Assembly (NCBI RefSeq): GCF_900880625.1
Contig: NZ_CAAHFB010000001.1
Coordinates: 124,001-188,000 of the forward strand
Direction of reading: 5' to 3'
Length of the DNA stretch: 64,000 nucleotides
Origin: Halorhabdus rudnickae
GTDB taxonomy: Archaea; Halobacteriota; Halobacteria; Halobacteriales; Haloarculaceae
Shown piece by piece: positions 1-9,988 of the stretch. A model generated the notes under the pieces. It was not told where the DNA came from. It did not search any database and saw only the letters and a program-made list of their open reading frames with translations. The translations under genes and the position numbers were made by a program. How positions within the stretch are numbered: position 1 is the first letter of the stretch; every line of letters begins with the position of its first letter.

Positions 1-1
1 C

Positions 2-766
2 CGGCAGATCCACTCCTGGCTGACCGGCGCGCCGACCCAACTCGCCGCCGATGCTGCCCGACCGTTCGACACAGACAGCGACCGGTTCCGTGGTCGATTT
101 CTGTTGTTGGGAATGGCCACGACGGGCGAGCGCCAGCCGGACGATCTAGGAGTTCAGGCGGCAGCGACCGTCGAACTGCTCTATGGGCAGGCATTGTTGA
201 ACGGACGGGCGTCGGGCCTCCTCGATACAGGCGTTCAGGGCATCGATCGCTCGCGCGCGTTACTGGCGAGCGATTACCTCCACTCGTTGGCGTACGCAGG
301 CCTCCGTGATCTCGACGTTGAGCCGTCGATCGGGAAGGCGTGCTTTCGGTCCGTTTCGGCGGCCAGCAGCCGACTTGCCTCCGCCTGGGAACGCGTCGAA
401 GAGAGTGGGTCGGAATCGATCGATCGCGTCCCGATCGAACCGATCGTTACGGCGACGGCGGGCGATCTCGCCGGCTTGCTCGGGCGTGCGGACGAGGACT
501 GTCGGCGGGCGTTGCGGACGACCGGAGCTGTCTTGGGTGTCGCCCGGGGCCATTCCGACAGGGATAACTTCGAAACGGACCAACTTCAGTCGGTGAACGA
601 TCTGCTTCCCGAGGAGTGGATGGAATCTGTCTTCGGAGACGGGATCGGTACCGACAATGTCGACGAACTTGTGGCACCACTGCCGGATTCGCAACCCCTC
701 TCTCGCCTTCGGGAGCTTGCCGACTCTGTGTTCGCTGGATCAACGAATCGAATCACGCATGACTGA
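2..766 (+). CDS. 5'-truncated haloarchaeal protein, possibly DUF7114-like
   Basis: The reading frame is open from base 2 to the stop at 766, so the true start lies left of the window; the first internal ATG is not a convincing start. The visible 254 residues are acidic and mainly alpha-helical, with the segment RALLASDYLHSLAYAGLRDL. I recall this kind of helical bundle from haloarchaeal proteins distantly related to polyprenyl synthetases (DUF7114-like), but no aspartate-rich DDxxD motif is visible, so catalysis is not supported. The next gene on the same strand starts about 107 bases downstream. Function unknown; the family name is a tentative recollection. Confidence 0.6.
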   Translation, partial: RQIHSWLTGAPTQLAADAARPFDTDSDRFRGRFLLLGMATTGERQPDDLGVQAAATVELLYGQALLNGRASGLLDTGVQGIDRSRALLASDYLHSLAYAGLRDLDVEPSIGKACFRSVSAASSRLASAWERVEESGSESIDRVPIEPIVTATAGDLAGLLGRADEDCRRALRTTGAVLGVARGHSDRDNFETDQLQSVNDLLPEEWMESVFGDGIGTDNVDELVAPLPDSQPLSRLRELADSVFAGSTNRITHD

Positions 767-873
767 TAGATTGTACGCACCGTCTCGAACGATGTGCCGA
801 TGGGACGGAGTGCCGGCCGCTCGCGGTAGAACCTGTCTCGTCACGGCGGCCCGAGGCGGATTCAGACGGAGGG

Positions 874-1485
874 ATGTCTGTGATTGATGCTGATCCTGAC
901 GGTGACACGTCGACTCGAGAGGCTATCATGCTCGCGACATTCCAGGCGTTGTGTACCCACGGGTACGCAGGGACGAGCATCTCCCGTATTGCCGAGGAGT
1001 TCCCGAAGAGTAAATCATTATTGTACTATCACTACGAGGACAAGGAGGAACTGCTTTCGGACTTCCTCGCTCACCTCCTCGACCAGCTCGAATCGGAACT
1101 ACATGACGATGTGGATGAGGCCCCGCTGGAACGCCTCGAAACGCTGCTCGATCTGCTCGCTCCCCACGACCCATCTGAGGAACGCATCCGGTTTTTCCAG
1201 GCGACGATGGAGATGCGGGCACAGGCGCCACACGAACCGGCCTATCGCGAGCAGTTCCAGCGGACGGACGACCTGGTTATCACGGTCTTCGTCGACGCAA
1301 TCGAGGACGGCATCGCGGACGGGACGTTCCGTGACGTCGATGCCGAACGGATCGCGGAGTTTATCCTGACGTCGCTGTACGGGACCCTCGACCGATCGGT
1401 TCTCCTCGAGGACCCCGAGCGTCTCGAAAACCTGCGTGACGAACTCGACCGATATATCGAGGAAACGCTACTCGCCGACGACTAG
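874..1485 (+). CDS. TetR/AcrR-family transcriptional regulator
   Basis: 203 residues. Residues 15-62 form a TetR-type N-terminal helix-turn-helix: a helix over REAIMLATFQALCTHGYAG, then TSISRIAEEFPKSKSLLYYH, with the typical YYHYEDKEELL ending. The rest is the variable helical ligand-binding and dimerisation domain. ATG 874 fits the usual short N-terminal extension before the helix-turn-helix. The gene is convergent with leuS and its stop lies 59 bases from the leuS stop. No efflux or target gene is adjacent, so the ligand and regulon cannot be inferred. Confidence 0.9.
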   Translation: MSVIDADPDGDTSTREAIMLATFQALCTHGYAGTSISRIAEEFPKSKSLLYYHYEDKEELLSDFLAHLLDQLESELHDDVDEAPLERLETLLDLLAPHDPSEERIRFFQATMEMRAQAPHEPAYREQFQRTDDLVITVFVDAIEDGIADGTFRDVDAERIAEFILTSLYGTLDRSVLLEDPERLENLRDELDRYIEETLLADD

Positions 1486-1544
1486 TCGTCGTGGTTGTCC
1501 CGTCCGATGGGAGCCGTGCGGGACGCGATCGTTCTCGTGGACGG

Positions 1545-4247
1545 CTAGTCGATGTGGATGGCCGGCTTGCCGGGTTCGGCACGGTCGGCCAGTTCCACGT
1601 TCTCGGTCGTGTCCGCTGGTTTCACGACGACCGTCACGTCGAACTCCTCGCGGAACAGCCAGCCGGCCCGTTCCAGCAGCGCACGTTCCCGTTCCGGATC
1701 GAGCACTGGTTCCAGCGAGCGACGGCGCTGTTCTAACTCCCCGAGATAGGGGCCGGCCGCCTCGCGATGTTCGGCGACGAGGTCGTCCTCGAGGGCCTGA
1801 CTGACGACTGCTTCGTCGGGATCGGCGTGGCGAACTGCCTCGTAGGCGTTGAACTTCCACTCGGGGGCGACGACGAACGTGATCCGTTCGGGGTGCTCGA
1901 TCCCGGCGACCTCGGTGATGTCCCGGACGTCTTCGCGCGTCCGGTCGATCAGCGCTCGTTCGATGCGATAGTCGTCGGTATCTCCCGCCGAGTCGGGCCA
2001 GTCGGCCTCGACGGCCAGACCGTCACACCGGAGCATGTTCCACAGTTCCTCGGCAAGATAGGGCGTGATCGGCTCGATCAGGACGGCCAACGTCTCCAGC
2101 CCACGGCGATAGGCATCCTCGTGTGGTTCGCCTGCGTCGCGGTATTGTCCGAGCAGCCCAGCCAGCGACCGGATCTCGCTGATTGCCCGGTGGAATCGGA
2201 ACGCGTCGAACTCCGCCGTCGTGGCGGCGATCGCCCGGTCGATCGCCCGGTCGAGGTACTCGTCTCTGGGCTCTCGATCGGTCCGTGTAGGTTCCCGATC
2301 GACGAACGCATCGACCATGCTGTAGAGCTGTTGCTGGAAATCGTACGCCGAGCCCACGTCCTTGGCCGTCCACTCGAAGTCTTGTCGCGGGTGAGCAGCG
2401 CTGAGGACGAACAGCCGCGTCGTTTCCGGGCCGTACTCGTGGGGCGTGATGACGTTGCCCGTCGTCGTCGACATCTTCTCGCCGCCGTGCAGCACGGTCC
2501 CCTGGTTGACGAGCCGCTCGACCGGCTCGCGGGTTTCGAGGATGCCGAGATCGGCCAGTGCCCGGGCGAAAAAGCGGATGTAAAGCAGGTGGAGCACGGC
2601 GTGTTCTTCCCCGCCGACGTAGACATCGACGGGCAACCACTCGGCCGCGAGGTCGGCGTCGAACGGGGCGTCCGTGAGGTTCGGCGAGAGAAAGCGCAAG
2701 AAGTACCACGAGGAGTCGACGAACGTGTCCATCGTGTCGGTCTCCCGGCGGGCGGGTTCGCCACACTCCGGACAGGTCGTCTCGACGAACTCCTCGTTCG
2801 CTTCGAGCGGGTTGCCCGTCGCGGGCTGGTATTCCGGCAGTTCGACCGGGAGCTGGTCCTCGGGGACGAGTACTGGGCCACAGTCCTCGCAGTGGACGAT
2901 GGGGATCGGCGTCCCCCAGTAACGCTGCCGGGAGATCAGCCAGTCCCGGAGGCGGTAGGTGACGGCCGACTCCGCACAGTCGAGTTCGAGGAGTCGATTT
3001 CGTGCCCGTTCACTGTCCAGGCCGTCGTACTCGCCGCTGCCGACGAGCACCCCCTCCCCGGTGTAGGCGACGTCCTCGACGGCGACATCCTCATCTACGT
3101 CCCTGTCGGGTTCGACGACCTGCCGGATCGGTAGCTCGTGTGCGGTGGCGAAGGCGTGGTCGCGCTCGTTGTGGGCTGGCACGCCCATGACGGCCCCGGT
3201 CCCGACGTCGTCTAAAACGTACTCGGCGACGTAGATCGGCACCTCCTCGCCGGTCAGCGGATGGATCGCGTGGTGTCCCGTGAAGACCCCGCCGGCTGTC
3301 GGGTCTCCGCCACTGTCATCGTGGCTCCGGGTATCCGCGAGGTAGTCCGCTACCGCCCCCTCTTCGTCGGCCAGTTCGGTCGCGAGGTCGTGTCCCGGAG
3401 ACACTGCCAGAAACGTCGCGCCGTAAATCGTGTCCAGCCGGGTCGTGAACGCCTCGACGCTCCCGTACTCCGGGACCTCGAACTCGACGCGTGCACCCTC
3501 CTGGCGGCCGATCCAGTTGCGCTGGATCTCCCGGACGCTCTCGGGCCAGCCCTCGAGGTCCCCTAACCCATCGAGTAACTCCTCGGCATAATCGGTGATG
3601 GTGAAAAACCACTGGTCGAGTTCCCGCGTTTCGACCGGAGTCTCACAGCGCCAGCAGACGCCGTCCGTCCGGACAGGACCGGCGTCCGGACCGGATGCAC
3701 CGTCGTGGTCGTCCCCCTCCTCGTGGGGGTGTTCGACCTGTGCGTCGGCCAGGACCGTCTCACAGTCGGGACACCAGTTGACGGCGGCGGCGTCGTACTC
3801 GACGAGTCCGGCCTCGTAGAACTGCTCGAAGAACCACTGGTTCCAGCGGTAGTAGGATGGGTCGCTGGTCGTGAACTCCCGGGACCAGTCATACCCAAGC
3901 CCAAGGTCTTCCATCTCCTCGCGCATGCTCTCGATGCAGGTCTCCGTCCAGGAGCGCGGGTCGGTAAAGCGCTGTTCGGCAGCGTTCTCAGCGGGCAGAC
4001 CGAAGGCGTCCCAGCCCATCGGCTGGAGCACGTCCTCACCCTGGTGGCGACGATAGCGGGCGTAGGCGTCGGTGATCGCGTAGTTGCGGACGTGACCCAT
4101 GTGCAGGTTCCCCGAAGTGTAGGGGAACATGCCGAGGACGTACGTCGGGTTGGTGGCCCCGTCGGGACATTCGTAGACGTCCTGTCTGCCCCACTCGTAC
4201 TGCCAGTACTCCTGAATTCTCGCGTGGTTGTAGTGACTTCGGTCCAT
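1545..4247 (-). CDS. leuS: leucyl-tRNA synthetase
   Basis: Charges tRNA-Leu with leucine in the cytoplasm. The class I signature is HMGH at residues 49-52, within a segment beginning [17 protein letters not shown]. The second catalytic loop is KMSTT near residue 591, a KMSKS variant. Cysteine pairs (CPDC/CWRC and CEDC/CPEC) suggest zinc-binding insertions. The 900-residue length is normal for the family. I chose ATG at 4247 (MDRSHYNH) because the frame open to 4490 is non-homologous, arginine-rich and overlaps the start of the divergent hydrolase. The two genes share a divergent promoter region of about 106 bases. A tRNA-Leu(UAG) lies elsewhere in the window. Confidence 0.97.
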   Translation of the reverse strand: MDRSHYNHARIQEYWQYEWGRQDVYECPDGATNPTYVLGMFPYTSGNLHMGHVRNYAITDAYARYRRHQGEDVLQPMGWDAFGLPAENAAEQRFTDPRSWTETCIESMREEMEDLGLGYDWSREFTTSDPSYYRWNQWFFEQFYEAGLVEYDAAAVNWCPDCETVLADAQVEHPHEEGDDHDGASGPDAGPVRTDGVCWRCETPVETRELDQWFFTITDYAEELLDGLGDLEGWPESVREIQRNWIGRQEGARVEFEVPEYGSVEAFTTRLDTIYGATFLAVSPGHDLATELADEEGAVADYLADTRSHDDSGGDPTAGGVFTGHHAIHPLTGEEVPIYVAEYVLDDVGTGAVMGVPAHNERDHAFATAHELPIRQVVEPDRDVDEDVAVEDVAYTGEGVLVGSGEYDGLDSERARNRLLELDCAESAVTYRLRDWLISRQRYWGTPIPIVHCEDCGPVLVPEDQLPVELPEYQPATGNPLEANEEFVETTCPECGEPARRETDTMDTFVDSSWYFLRFLSPNLTDAPFDADLAAEWLPVDVYVGGEEHAVLHLLYIRFFARALADLGILETREPVERLVNQGTVLHGGEKMSTTTGNVITPHEYGPETTRLFVLSAAHPRQDFEWTAKDVGSAYDFQQQLYSMVDAFVDREPTRTDREPRDEYLDRAIDRAIAATTAEFDAFRFHRAISEIRSLAGLLGQYRDAGEPHEDAYRRGLETLAVLIEPITPYLAEELWNMLRCDGLAVEADWPDSAGDTDDYRIERALIDRTREDVRDITEVAGIEHPERITFVVAPEWKFNAYEAVRHADPDEAVVSQALEDDLVAEHREAAGPYLGELEQRRRSLEPVLDPERERALLERAGWLFREEFDVTVVVKPADTTENVELADRAEPGKPAIHID

Positions 4248-4353
4248 GTCGGTCCCGCTGAATGTAGCGAGTTCGGGCGGGCGGAGGCATAAACCTGATC
4301 GACAGTTCGGACGTGGCCGCCAACGATTTGTCCCGCTGGCACCACCTCGTCGC

Positions 4354-5109
4354 ATGAAGCTGACGTTTCTGGGAACCGGCACCGCGTTGCCGACCGGCGA
4401 GCGCAACCAGACCGGCCTCCTGGTGGAAACCGACGACCGACGGCTCATGGTCGACTGCGGTAGCGGCGTCCTCGGTGCGCTGGCGACCACTGATCGCGGG
4501 TACGCCGATCTCGATGCCGTCCTGTTGACCCACCACCATCTCGATCACCTCGCTGACCTGCTTCCCTTGCTGAAGGCCCGCTGGCTGGCGGATGCGCCGT
4601 CGCTCTCGATTGCCGGCCCCGAAGGCACCGCCGAGTTGTTCGCGGACCTCCTCGACGTTCACGAGTACCTCCGGGAGCACGTCGACCCAGTAGTGACCGA
4701 TCTCGAAGCCGGGGAGACGACACTGGCTGGTCTCGACGTCCACGCCAGGGACGTCAGCCACTCGATGGCAGGCCTTGGCTACCGACTCTCACCGGCGGGA
4801 TCGTCGGGGCCGGCGGTCGTCTGCAGCGGTGATACGGTTGCCGATCCGGCGTTTCTCTCGCTGGCCGCCGGCGCCGACGTTCTCGTCCACGACTGCTCGT
4901 TCCCGGACGACATCGAGACCGACAATCACGCGACGCCATCCTCCCTGGGTAAGGCACTTTCCGAAGCCGACATCGACGTTGAGACGATCTTTCTGACACA
5001 CCTCTACCCGCAAACGGACGGCCGCCACCAGGAGATGCTGGCTTCGATCGGCGAGCACTATCAGGGCGAGGTCAAATTCGCCCGTGACGGGCAAGCTATC
5101 ACGTTCTGA
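4354..5109 (+). CDS. MBL-fold metallohydrolase, ribonuclease Z-like
   Basis: 251 residues starting [13 protein letters not shown], the standard opening of RNase Z/ElaC-type beta-lactamase-fold enzymes. The metal-binding motif HHHLDH is at residues 60-65. Later ligands are likely in [18 protein letters not shown] and TIFLTHLYP. The family either trims tRNA 3' ends or hydrolyses small phosphodiesters. At about 250 residues it is shorter than canonical RNase Z (about 300) and appears to lack the long exosite arm, so a general MBL-fold phosphodiesterase is also possible. ATG 4354 was preferred over in-frame codons from 4246, which read through the leuS promoter. Confidence 0.85.
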   Translation: MKLTFLGTGTALPTGERNQTGLLVETDDRRLMVDCGSGVLGALATTDRGYADLDAVLLTHHHLDHLADLLPLLKARWLADAPSLSIAGPEGTAELFADLLDVHEYLREHVDPVVTDLEAGETTLAGLDVHARDVSHSMAGLGYRLSPAGSSGPAVVCSGDTVADPAFLSLAAGADVLVHDCSFPDDIETDNHATPSSLGKALSEADIDVETIFLTHLYPQTDGRHQEMLASIGEHYQGEVKFARDGQAITF

Positions 5110-5118
5110 GACGCGTGC

Positions 5119-5519
5119 TCACTCGCCGTCGCCGGTGATTACGTCGTCGGCCCGACTCCGTAGGATCACCCGTTCTGTCTCGATGAGCGTCGGATACTCG
5201 CCCTCGCCGAGATAGCGGTAAGCAAGCGTATCGATGTGCTTGCGGGCGCCCTCGGTCGTCGTCTCGACCACTTCACCAGTCTCTGAGAGGAACCGGTAGG
5301 GGTTTTCGGGATCGATCATACTCACCGAGACCGTCGGGTCACGAGCCACGTTGCGCTCCTTTCGCCGCCCGCGTTCGGTGTTGACCAGCACCCGGTCCCC
5401 AACGTCGTAGTCGATCCACACAGGGGTGGTGTGTGGAAGACCGGCCGGTGTCATCGTCGTCAGGTGTGCAAACGTCTCTTTCTCGAAAAGTCGTGGTACA
5501 CTTCAGGGATGGCAGACGT
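5119..5519 (-). pseudogene. PPOX/FMN-binding split-barrel (F420-type) protein, N-terminus broken by frameshift
   Basis: The downstream frame from ATG 5454 gives 111 residues of a pyridoxamine-phosphate-oxidase-like split barrel: HTTPVWIDYDVGDRVLVNTE, then a conserved arginine-rich stretch and DPENPYRFL. Family members carry about 22 more residues at the N-terminus. Those are present upstream: LFEKETFAHLTT reads in the same frame, but IPEVYHD sits one frame away. Adding a single C in the GACTTTTC stretch near 5490 would join them as YHDLFEKETFAHL. The expected start (before SAIPEV) is ACG at 5519 rather than ATG. Either a decayed gene, a sequencing error, or a shortened protein starting at 5454. 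Confidence 0.7.
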
Positions 5520-5602
5520 CCTCGGTGCTTCTCCCCCGCTACTTCGGCTGCCGATGGCATCATTGCTCGCCCTCGCCCGGCCGAGGACCATCCTGTTTCG
5601 TC

Positions 5603-6760
5603 TCAGACTCGGTCGAGCGTAACTCTGAAGTCCGCGCCGCCGTCCACGCTTTCCCGCAGAGAGACAGTCCCGCCGTAGGACTCGGTGAGTGCGCGGACGA
5701 ACCCGAGTCCGAGTCCCGTCCCGGAACTCTCGGGTCCTTTTCGTCCCATCTCGAAGATGTCTTCCCGGACTGCTTTTGGGACGCCACTCCCGTCGTCGGC
5801 GAACCCGACGACGACGGTCTCGGTCGTCGGCTCTTCGGCGTAGATGTCGACTGCGACGGGGCCGTCGTTGTGGATCGCGGCATTCGAGAGAATGTTCGTG
5901 AACACCGAGTCTAGCAGATCGCCGCCGTAGACCTGGTACTCGAAGTCTGCGGGTTCGAACGCGACCGTTAGATCGTCGTACTGGGCGGTGACGTCTCGGA
6001 CTGTCTCCTCAAGTTCCCGGCGGAGCGGCTTGGGCTCGGGTTCGCCGGCTTCTTCGAGCGTCGAGACGAGGTTGCCAACCCGGTCGACCAAGTCGGAGGC
6101 GCTGCGAGCGGCCCGATCGATCCGTTCGGCGTAGTCGAGGGCCTGATCGTCCACTTCGTCGAGAAGCGCGTCGGCGAACCCCGTGATGACCTGCAGGTCG
6201 TTCCCCAGGTCGTGGCGCAGGAGACTGTCGTACATCTCGATCATCTCCTTGCGGGTCTCGAGGTCGTTGCGTGCCCGTTCGAGTTCCTCCCGCGAACGGA
6301 TGTTGCTGATGGCCGTGGCGGCGTGAGACGCCAGAATCGAGAGCGGTTCGGCGTGTTCGTCGCCGATCGCGTCGCCCTCAGTCGCCCGCAGGACGAGCAC
6401 CACGATCACCTCGTCGACGATGCTCGCCGGGACTGCCAGGGCGGCCGTCACGCCCGAGTCGTCTGTGACTCTGGCGTCGGCACCCTCTCGCGTGACCGTC
6501 TCTCCTGTTTCGATGGCTTCCCGGACGATCTTTGCCCCGTCGTCGCCCGCTCTCAGTGCCGGGTTCGTACTGCCGTTGACTGTCGGTTGCCCGTCGCGAA
6601 CTTCGACGAACGTCGCGTAGGGGAACTCAAACAGCAGCGACATCGCCTCAAGTGTGAGCGAAGCCACTTCGTCGGCCGTTTCACAGCTGTTCAAGGCCTG
6701 ACCGTATCGATTGAGGTCGGCGACCTGTTCCGCGAAATCCCCCTGATCTTCGAAATCCAT
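5603..6760 (-). CDS. GAF-domain sensor histidine kinase
   Basis: 385 residues. An N-terminal GAF-like sensor region (roughly residues 20-165) is followed by a coiled linker, a phospho-acceptor H-box around MYDSLLRHDLGNDLQVI and a HATPase domain. The HATPase domain has an N-box (NILSNAAIHND), G1 (DDGSGVP) and G2 (GTGLGLGF). There are no membrane helices or PAS domains, so it is a cytoplasmic sensor. I chose ATG 6760 because the in-frame extension to 6805 begins with TTG. No response regulator is adjacent, which is common for haloarchaeal orphan kinases. Signal and partner unknown. Confidence 0.92.
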   Translation of the reverse strand: MDFEDQGDFAEQVADLNRYGQALNSCETADEVASLTLEAMSLLFEFPYATFVEVRDGQPTVNGSTNPALRAGDDGAKIVREAIETGETVTREGADARVTDDSGVTAALAVPASIVDEVIVVLVLRATEGDAIGDEHAEPLSILASHAATAISNIRSREELERARNDLETRKEMIEMYDSLLRHDLGNDLQVITGFADALLDEVDDQALDYAERIDRAARSASDLVDRVGNLVSTLEEAGEPEPKPLRRELEETVRDVTAQYDDLTVAFEPADFEYQVYGGDLLDSVFTNILSNAAIHNDGPVAVDIYAEEPTTETVVVGFADDGSGVPKAVREDIFEMGRKGPESSGTGLGLGFVRALTESYGGTVSLRESVDGGADFRVTLDRV

Positions 6761-6832
6761 TGGCGATAATCGCTCTCCGTCGATCGAAGCTCTCGCCCCC
6801 GACAAAAAATCGTTTCGTTAGCCGCCTCTCAG

Positions 6833-7900
6833 TCACTGCAGTCGATACCGGAGCAACGCCGCGATCCCTCCGAGATTCGCGAGTTGCTGGCCGGGATCGA
6901 ACTCCCGCGAGAAGACAGTTACCTCGCCGCCCTGCTGTTCGGTCCGTTCGATCACGCGATCGGCGTCGATCTCCCAGTCGCCCTCTCCCGCGCGGGTTTC
7001 CCGGAGGTGTTCGTCGAGGATAAGGAGGTGTTCGATCGCGCCGTATTCGGCCGCTTCGGTCACTTCACTGGGGCCGTACGCGACCTCGACCCCGTCGGCG
7101 ATCCGGGCCATGAGTTCGTCGATCAGCTCGGCCTCCTCGGCGATGCGCGTCTCGGTCTGGACGTCTTCGACAGCCCCGCGCTTGAGCACTTCGTGAACGC
7201 CACGGTCGCCCACTGCACTCGTGTCGACGGTCGTGATCGAATCGGCGAGATCCGTCGTCTCCTCTTCGATGTACGCCAGCGCGTCCTGTTTCGTGAACCC
7301 GGGACCGGCGAGGATGATCGCATCGGCGTCCGTCCGGGAGAGCACCTCGGTGAGTTCCGCAAACAGTTCCTTCCGCGGACGGGCGTAGTCGCCTTTCCCC
7401 GTCGGCCCGGTGACGCTCGCTCGTTCCTCGGTCCCGTACTGGGCGACCGTGTGGACGTACGCCTGCCCCTCCTCGACCGTCGCGACGGCCACGTCCGGCG
7501 CGTCGGTCGCTTCGACGGCCTCCTCGATCCGTTCGAGTTGATCCGGCTTCCAGTACTTGCCGACGGCGATCTCGTCGTGTTCCTCGACGTTGAGCGTGTG
7601 ATGCTGGCCGAGTTGGTCCTCACGGGAACAGTCGGCGATGACGCCGCTGACCCGCAGCCGGTTGGCGAAGCGGGCGAATTCCACGTCTTCGACTTCGAGA
7701 GCGGCCCAGATGTGTTCGCGCTCCCCGCCCGTATCCCGGAGTTGTTCGTCGTTGCGCTGGATCCGGCGCGTCGTATCGCCCGAGACCCGGTCGCCCGGCT
7801 CGATCACGTAGGTGAGATGCCAGAGATCGTCGAGACTCTCGGGGACGAGCGTCAGCCGCTCGCGACCGCCCTCGAGGTCTTCCCGCTCGGCAATGCGCAT
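6833..7900 (-). CDS. pelA: mRNA surveillance protein Pelota (Dom34)
   Basis: 355 residues. Archaeal Pelota recognises stalled ribosomes with an empty A site and works with aEF1alpha and ABCE1 in ribosome rescue. The N-terminal Sm-like domain begins [12 protein letters not shown] and contains [14 protein letters not shown] and TTRRIQR. The central eRF1-like domain has [15 protein letters not shown] and [12 protein letters not shown]. The C-terminal domain ends with [20 protein letters not shown]. The eRF1 GGQ motif is absent, as expected. The frame is open to 8059, but the family begins at MRIA, so ATG 7900 is the start. Confidence 0.95.
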   Translation of the reverse strand: MRIAEREDLEGGRERLTLVPESLDDLWHLTYVIEPGDRVSGDTTRRIQRNDEQLRDTGGEREHIWAALEVEDVEFARFANRLRVSGVIADCSREDQLGQHHTLNVEEHDEIAVGKYWKPDQLERIEEAVEATDAPDVAVATVEEGQAYVHTVAQYGTEERASVTGPTGKGDYARPRKELFAELTEVLSRTDADAIILAGPGFTKQDALAYIEEETTDLADSITTVDTSAVGDRGVHEVLKRGAVEDVQTETRIAEEAELIDELMARIADGVEVAYGPSEVTEAAEYGAIEHLLILDEHLRETRAGEGDWEIDADRVIERTEQQGGEVTVFSREFDPGQQLANLGGIAALLRYRLQ

Positions 7901-8086
7901 GCTCGCGGGTGGGGGACCAGCGAGTAAGTGCCTGCTGATTTCGGGGTTCCAGTCGGCTGGCGTGAAACCGATCAATTGGGTCCTCCGGCTGATGGGCATG
8001 AAACCGCTCAATGTGGCTTTGTGCCACGACACAAGACAACGGACTCCACGAAAACGCATTTATCTCCGGCCGACGGACGGCTAGCT

Positions 8087-8221
8087 ATGGTCGAAACAAC
8101 CGAGAAAGACGGGATGACGTGGTACCGCTGTGAGCAGTGCGAGATGCTCTTCGACGAACGGGAGGACGCCCGTCAACACGAGGAGGCCTGCGACGCGGAA
8201 GACCCCTCGTATATCCAGTAA
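8087..8221 (+). CDS. small zinc-finger protein (DUF7128-like)
   Basis: 44 residues beginning MVETTEKDGMTWYRCEQCEMLF and ending DPSYIQ. One CxxC pair (CEQC) together with a later H and C (RQHEEAC) makes a single C2HC-like zinc finger. This short highly conserved haloarchaeal protein matches what I recall as DUF7128. The start is ATG 8087, close to a likely promoter, so the message is probably leaderless or short-leadered. It is divergent from pelA and convergent with the next gene. Function unknown; nucleic-acid or protein binding is plausible. Confidence 0.8.
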   Translation: MVETTEKDGMTWYRCEQCEMLFDEREDARQHEEACDAEDPSYIQ

Positions 8222-8263
8222 TTAGCGCTCGTTCCCGTCTCGCCGGGCGCTTTCGTCCCGAGA

Positions 8264-8698
8264 TTACCCCTCTCCGTCCGGGACAATCTCGAAGGATCGT
8301 TCGCCCATCTCGTCTTCCTCGAAAACAAAGACTCGCCCGTCCAGCGCGTCGAAGTCGACCGTTATCTCGACGCGGTGGGAGTGACTTTCGGCTCGAACGC
8401 CCGGGAAGACCGTCGTCGCCTCCTCGGGATCGAGCAGGAGCCGACCTACACCGGTCGATTCGAGGATGTCCTCGTGGGTGACGCGATCGTTGACGTAGAC
8501 GAGGATTCCCTCAGTCCCGCTCTCGTCGGTCACGAGGACGTGTGCCTGCTTGCCCGGCGCGGTCGTGACCGATCCTTCCCGGCGGGCCGGGACACCGTGA
8601 TAGAACGCCTCCCGACCGTCGAGGTACTCGACGGTGACGCCGTCTTCGGTCAGCTGGACGCCCACCGTCTGCGGGGGGACGTCCTCGCGGATGCTCAT
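8264..8698 (-). CDS. DUF5796-like haloarchaeal protein
   Basis: 144 residues beginning MSIREDVPPQTVGVQL, with EYLDGREAFYHGVP, a central HVLVTDE...LVYVNDRVTHEDILE and a C-terminal GRVFVFEEDEMGERSFEIV. This predicted all-beta acidic protein matches what I recall as DUF5796, widespread in Halobacteria and of unknown function. ATG 8698 is preceded by a strong AGGAGGAG purine run, which decides the start; the longer frame to 8968 runs through the divergent shikimate kinase gene. Cytoplasmic; no known motif. Confidence 0.82.
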   Translation of the reverse strand: MSIREDVPPQTVGVQLTEDGVTVEYLDGREAFYHGVPARREGSVTTAPGKQAHVLVTDESGTEGILVYVNDRVTHEDILESTGVGRLLLDPEEATTVFPGVRAESHSHRVEITVDFDALDGRVFVFEEDEMGERSFEIVPDGEG

Positions 8699-8788
8699 AC
8701 TCCTCCTGGGTGCGGTGCGATGAAAAACGCCGCGTTCCGGGACGGGAACCAGCACACGTAAGTATCGGCTCGTCGAGTTCGTGCCCAC

Positions 8789-9640
8789 ATGGACGGCACT
8801 GCCGTGGCACCCGCCGCCGGGACCGTACTGAACGCGCTGGCGACGGGCACCGGGTCGGCGTTCGCCATCGACGTCGAGTTGCACGCCGAGGTAACGCTCG
8901 ACGGTCGCGGGGACGTGACCGGCACTGTCGCAGGTGAACCCGACGCCGACACGGCGCTGATCGAGCACTGTGTCGAACTCGTCACCGACCGGTTCGGCGA
9001 CGGAGAGGGTGGAACGGTCCAGACGGACAGCGACATCCCGATGGCCTCGGGACTGAAGAGTTCCAGTGCGGCCGCCAACGCGACGGTGCTGGCGACACTC
9101 GACGCTCTTGGCGCCAGCGGAGAACTATCCAAGGCCGACGCCGCCAGGATCGGTGTCCAGGCCGCCCGCGACGTGGGCGTCACCGTGACTGGCGCCTTCG
9201 ACGATGCGAGTGCGAGCATGCTCGGCGGAGTGACCGTGACCGACAACACCGAAGACGAGTTGCTCGCCCACGAGCCCGTCGAGTGGGACGTGCTGGTCTG
9301 GACGCCGCCCGAACGGGCCTACAGCGCCGATGCCGATGTCGAGCGCTGCCGCCAGATCGCGCCGATGGCAGATCTGGTGGCCGACCTGGCTCTCGACGGC
9401 GCGTACGGACGAGCGATGACCGTCAACGGTCTCGCGTTTGCCGCCGCGCTCGGGTTCTCCCCGGATCCGATGGTCGAGGCAATGGCCCACGCCGAGGGCG
9501 TCTCGCTGTCGGGGACGGGACCGAGCGTGACGGCAGTCGGGAACCGGGAAGACTTAGAGCGTGTGCGGGAAATCTGGGAACAATACGAGGGACGGACATG
9601 GATGACGACGACACAACGGGACGGCGCCCGGACGACGTGA
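8789..9640 (+). CDS. aroK: shikimate kinase, archaeal GHMP type
   Basis: 283 residues. Archaeal shikimate kinases belong to the GHMP superfamily and phosphorylate shikimate in aromatic amino acid synthesis. The ATP-binding glycine/serine loop is DSDIPMASGLKSSSAAANA near residues 80-100, and the third GHMP motif is SLSGTGPSVTAVG. The N-terminal AVAPAAGTVLNALATGTGSA is typical. Its 3' end overlaps the chorismate mutase start by 43 bases, so the two shikimate-pathway genes are translationally coupled. Confidence 0.95.
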   Translation: MDGTAVAPAAGTVLNALATGTGSAFAIDVELHAEVTLDGRGDVTGTVAGEPDADTALIEHCVELVTDRFGDGEGGTVQTDSDIPMASGLKSSSAAANATVLATLDALGASGELSKADAARIGVQAARDVGVTVTGAFDDASASMLGGVTVTDNTEDELLAHEPVEWDVLVWTPPERAYSADADVERCRQIAPMADLVADLALDGAYGRAMTVNGLAFAAALGFSPDPMVEAMAHAEGVSLSGTGPSVTAVGNREDLERVREIWEQYEGRTWMTTTQRDGARTT

Positions 9641-9939
9641 GCGACTGGCCGGCCGAATCGCGACCGGACGACATGAGTCTGGACGAACTCCGCGAGGAGA
9701 TCCGCTCGATCGATGCCCAGCTCGTGGAGTTGATCGCCCGCCGGACGTACGTCGCCGACACGATCGCGGCGGTCAAGGACGAACGGGATCTGCCGACCAC
9801 CGACGAACAGCAGGAACAGCGCGTCATGGACCGTGCCGGCGAGAACGCCGAACAGTTCGACGTCGACGCCAACCTCGTGAAGGCCATCTTCCGCCTGCTG
9901 ATCGAACTGAACAAGGTCGAACAGCGGGAGAATCGCTGA
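9598..9939 (+). CDS. aroQ: chorismate mutase (AroQ class)
   Basis: 113 residues. An acidic N-terminal tail of about 25 residues precedes the AroQ helical domain: MSLDELREEIRSIDAQLVELIARRTYVADTIAAVKD, then TDEQQEQRVMDRAGENAEQ and a last helix AIFRLLIELNKVEQ. Conserved arginines and the IARR segment match the active site of the all-alpha mutase, which converts chorismate to prephenate. It overlaps the end of aroK by 43 bases. ATG 9598 was chosen over the internal MSLDEL because the coupling is tight and haloarchaeal homologues often have acidic leaders; a start at the internal ATG cannot be excluded. Confidence 0.93.
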   Translation: MDDDDTTGRRPDDVSDWPAESRPDDMSLDELREEIRSIDAQLVELIARRTYVADTIAAVKDERDLPTTDEQQEQRVMDRAGENAEQFDVDANLVKAIFRLLIELNKVEQRENR

Positions 9940-9988
9940 GCGAACAAGAAGTGCCTGTTCCGTCTATCTGCTGTCGAAAGGCGGCTTC

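Noticed and set aside
1767-3134. 455-codon plus-strand open frame
   Set aside because: Antisense shadow of leuS without recognisable domains.
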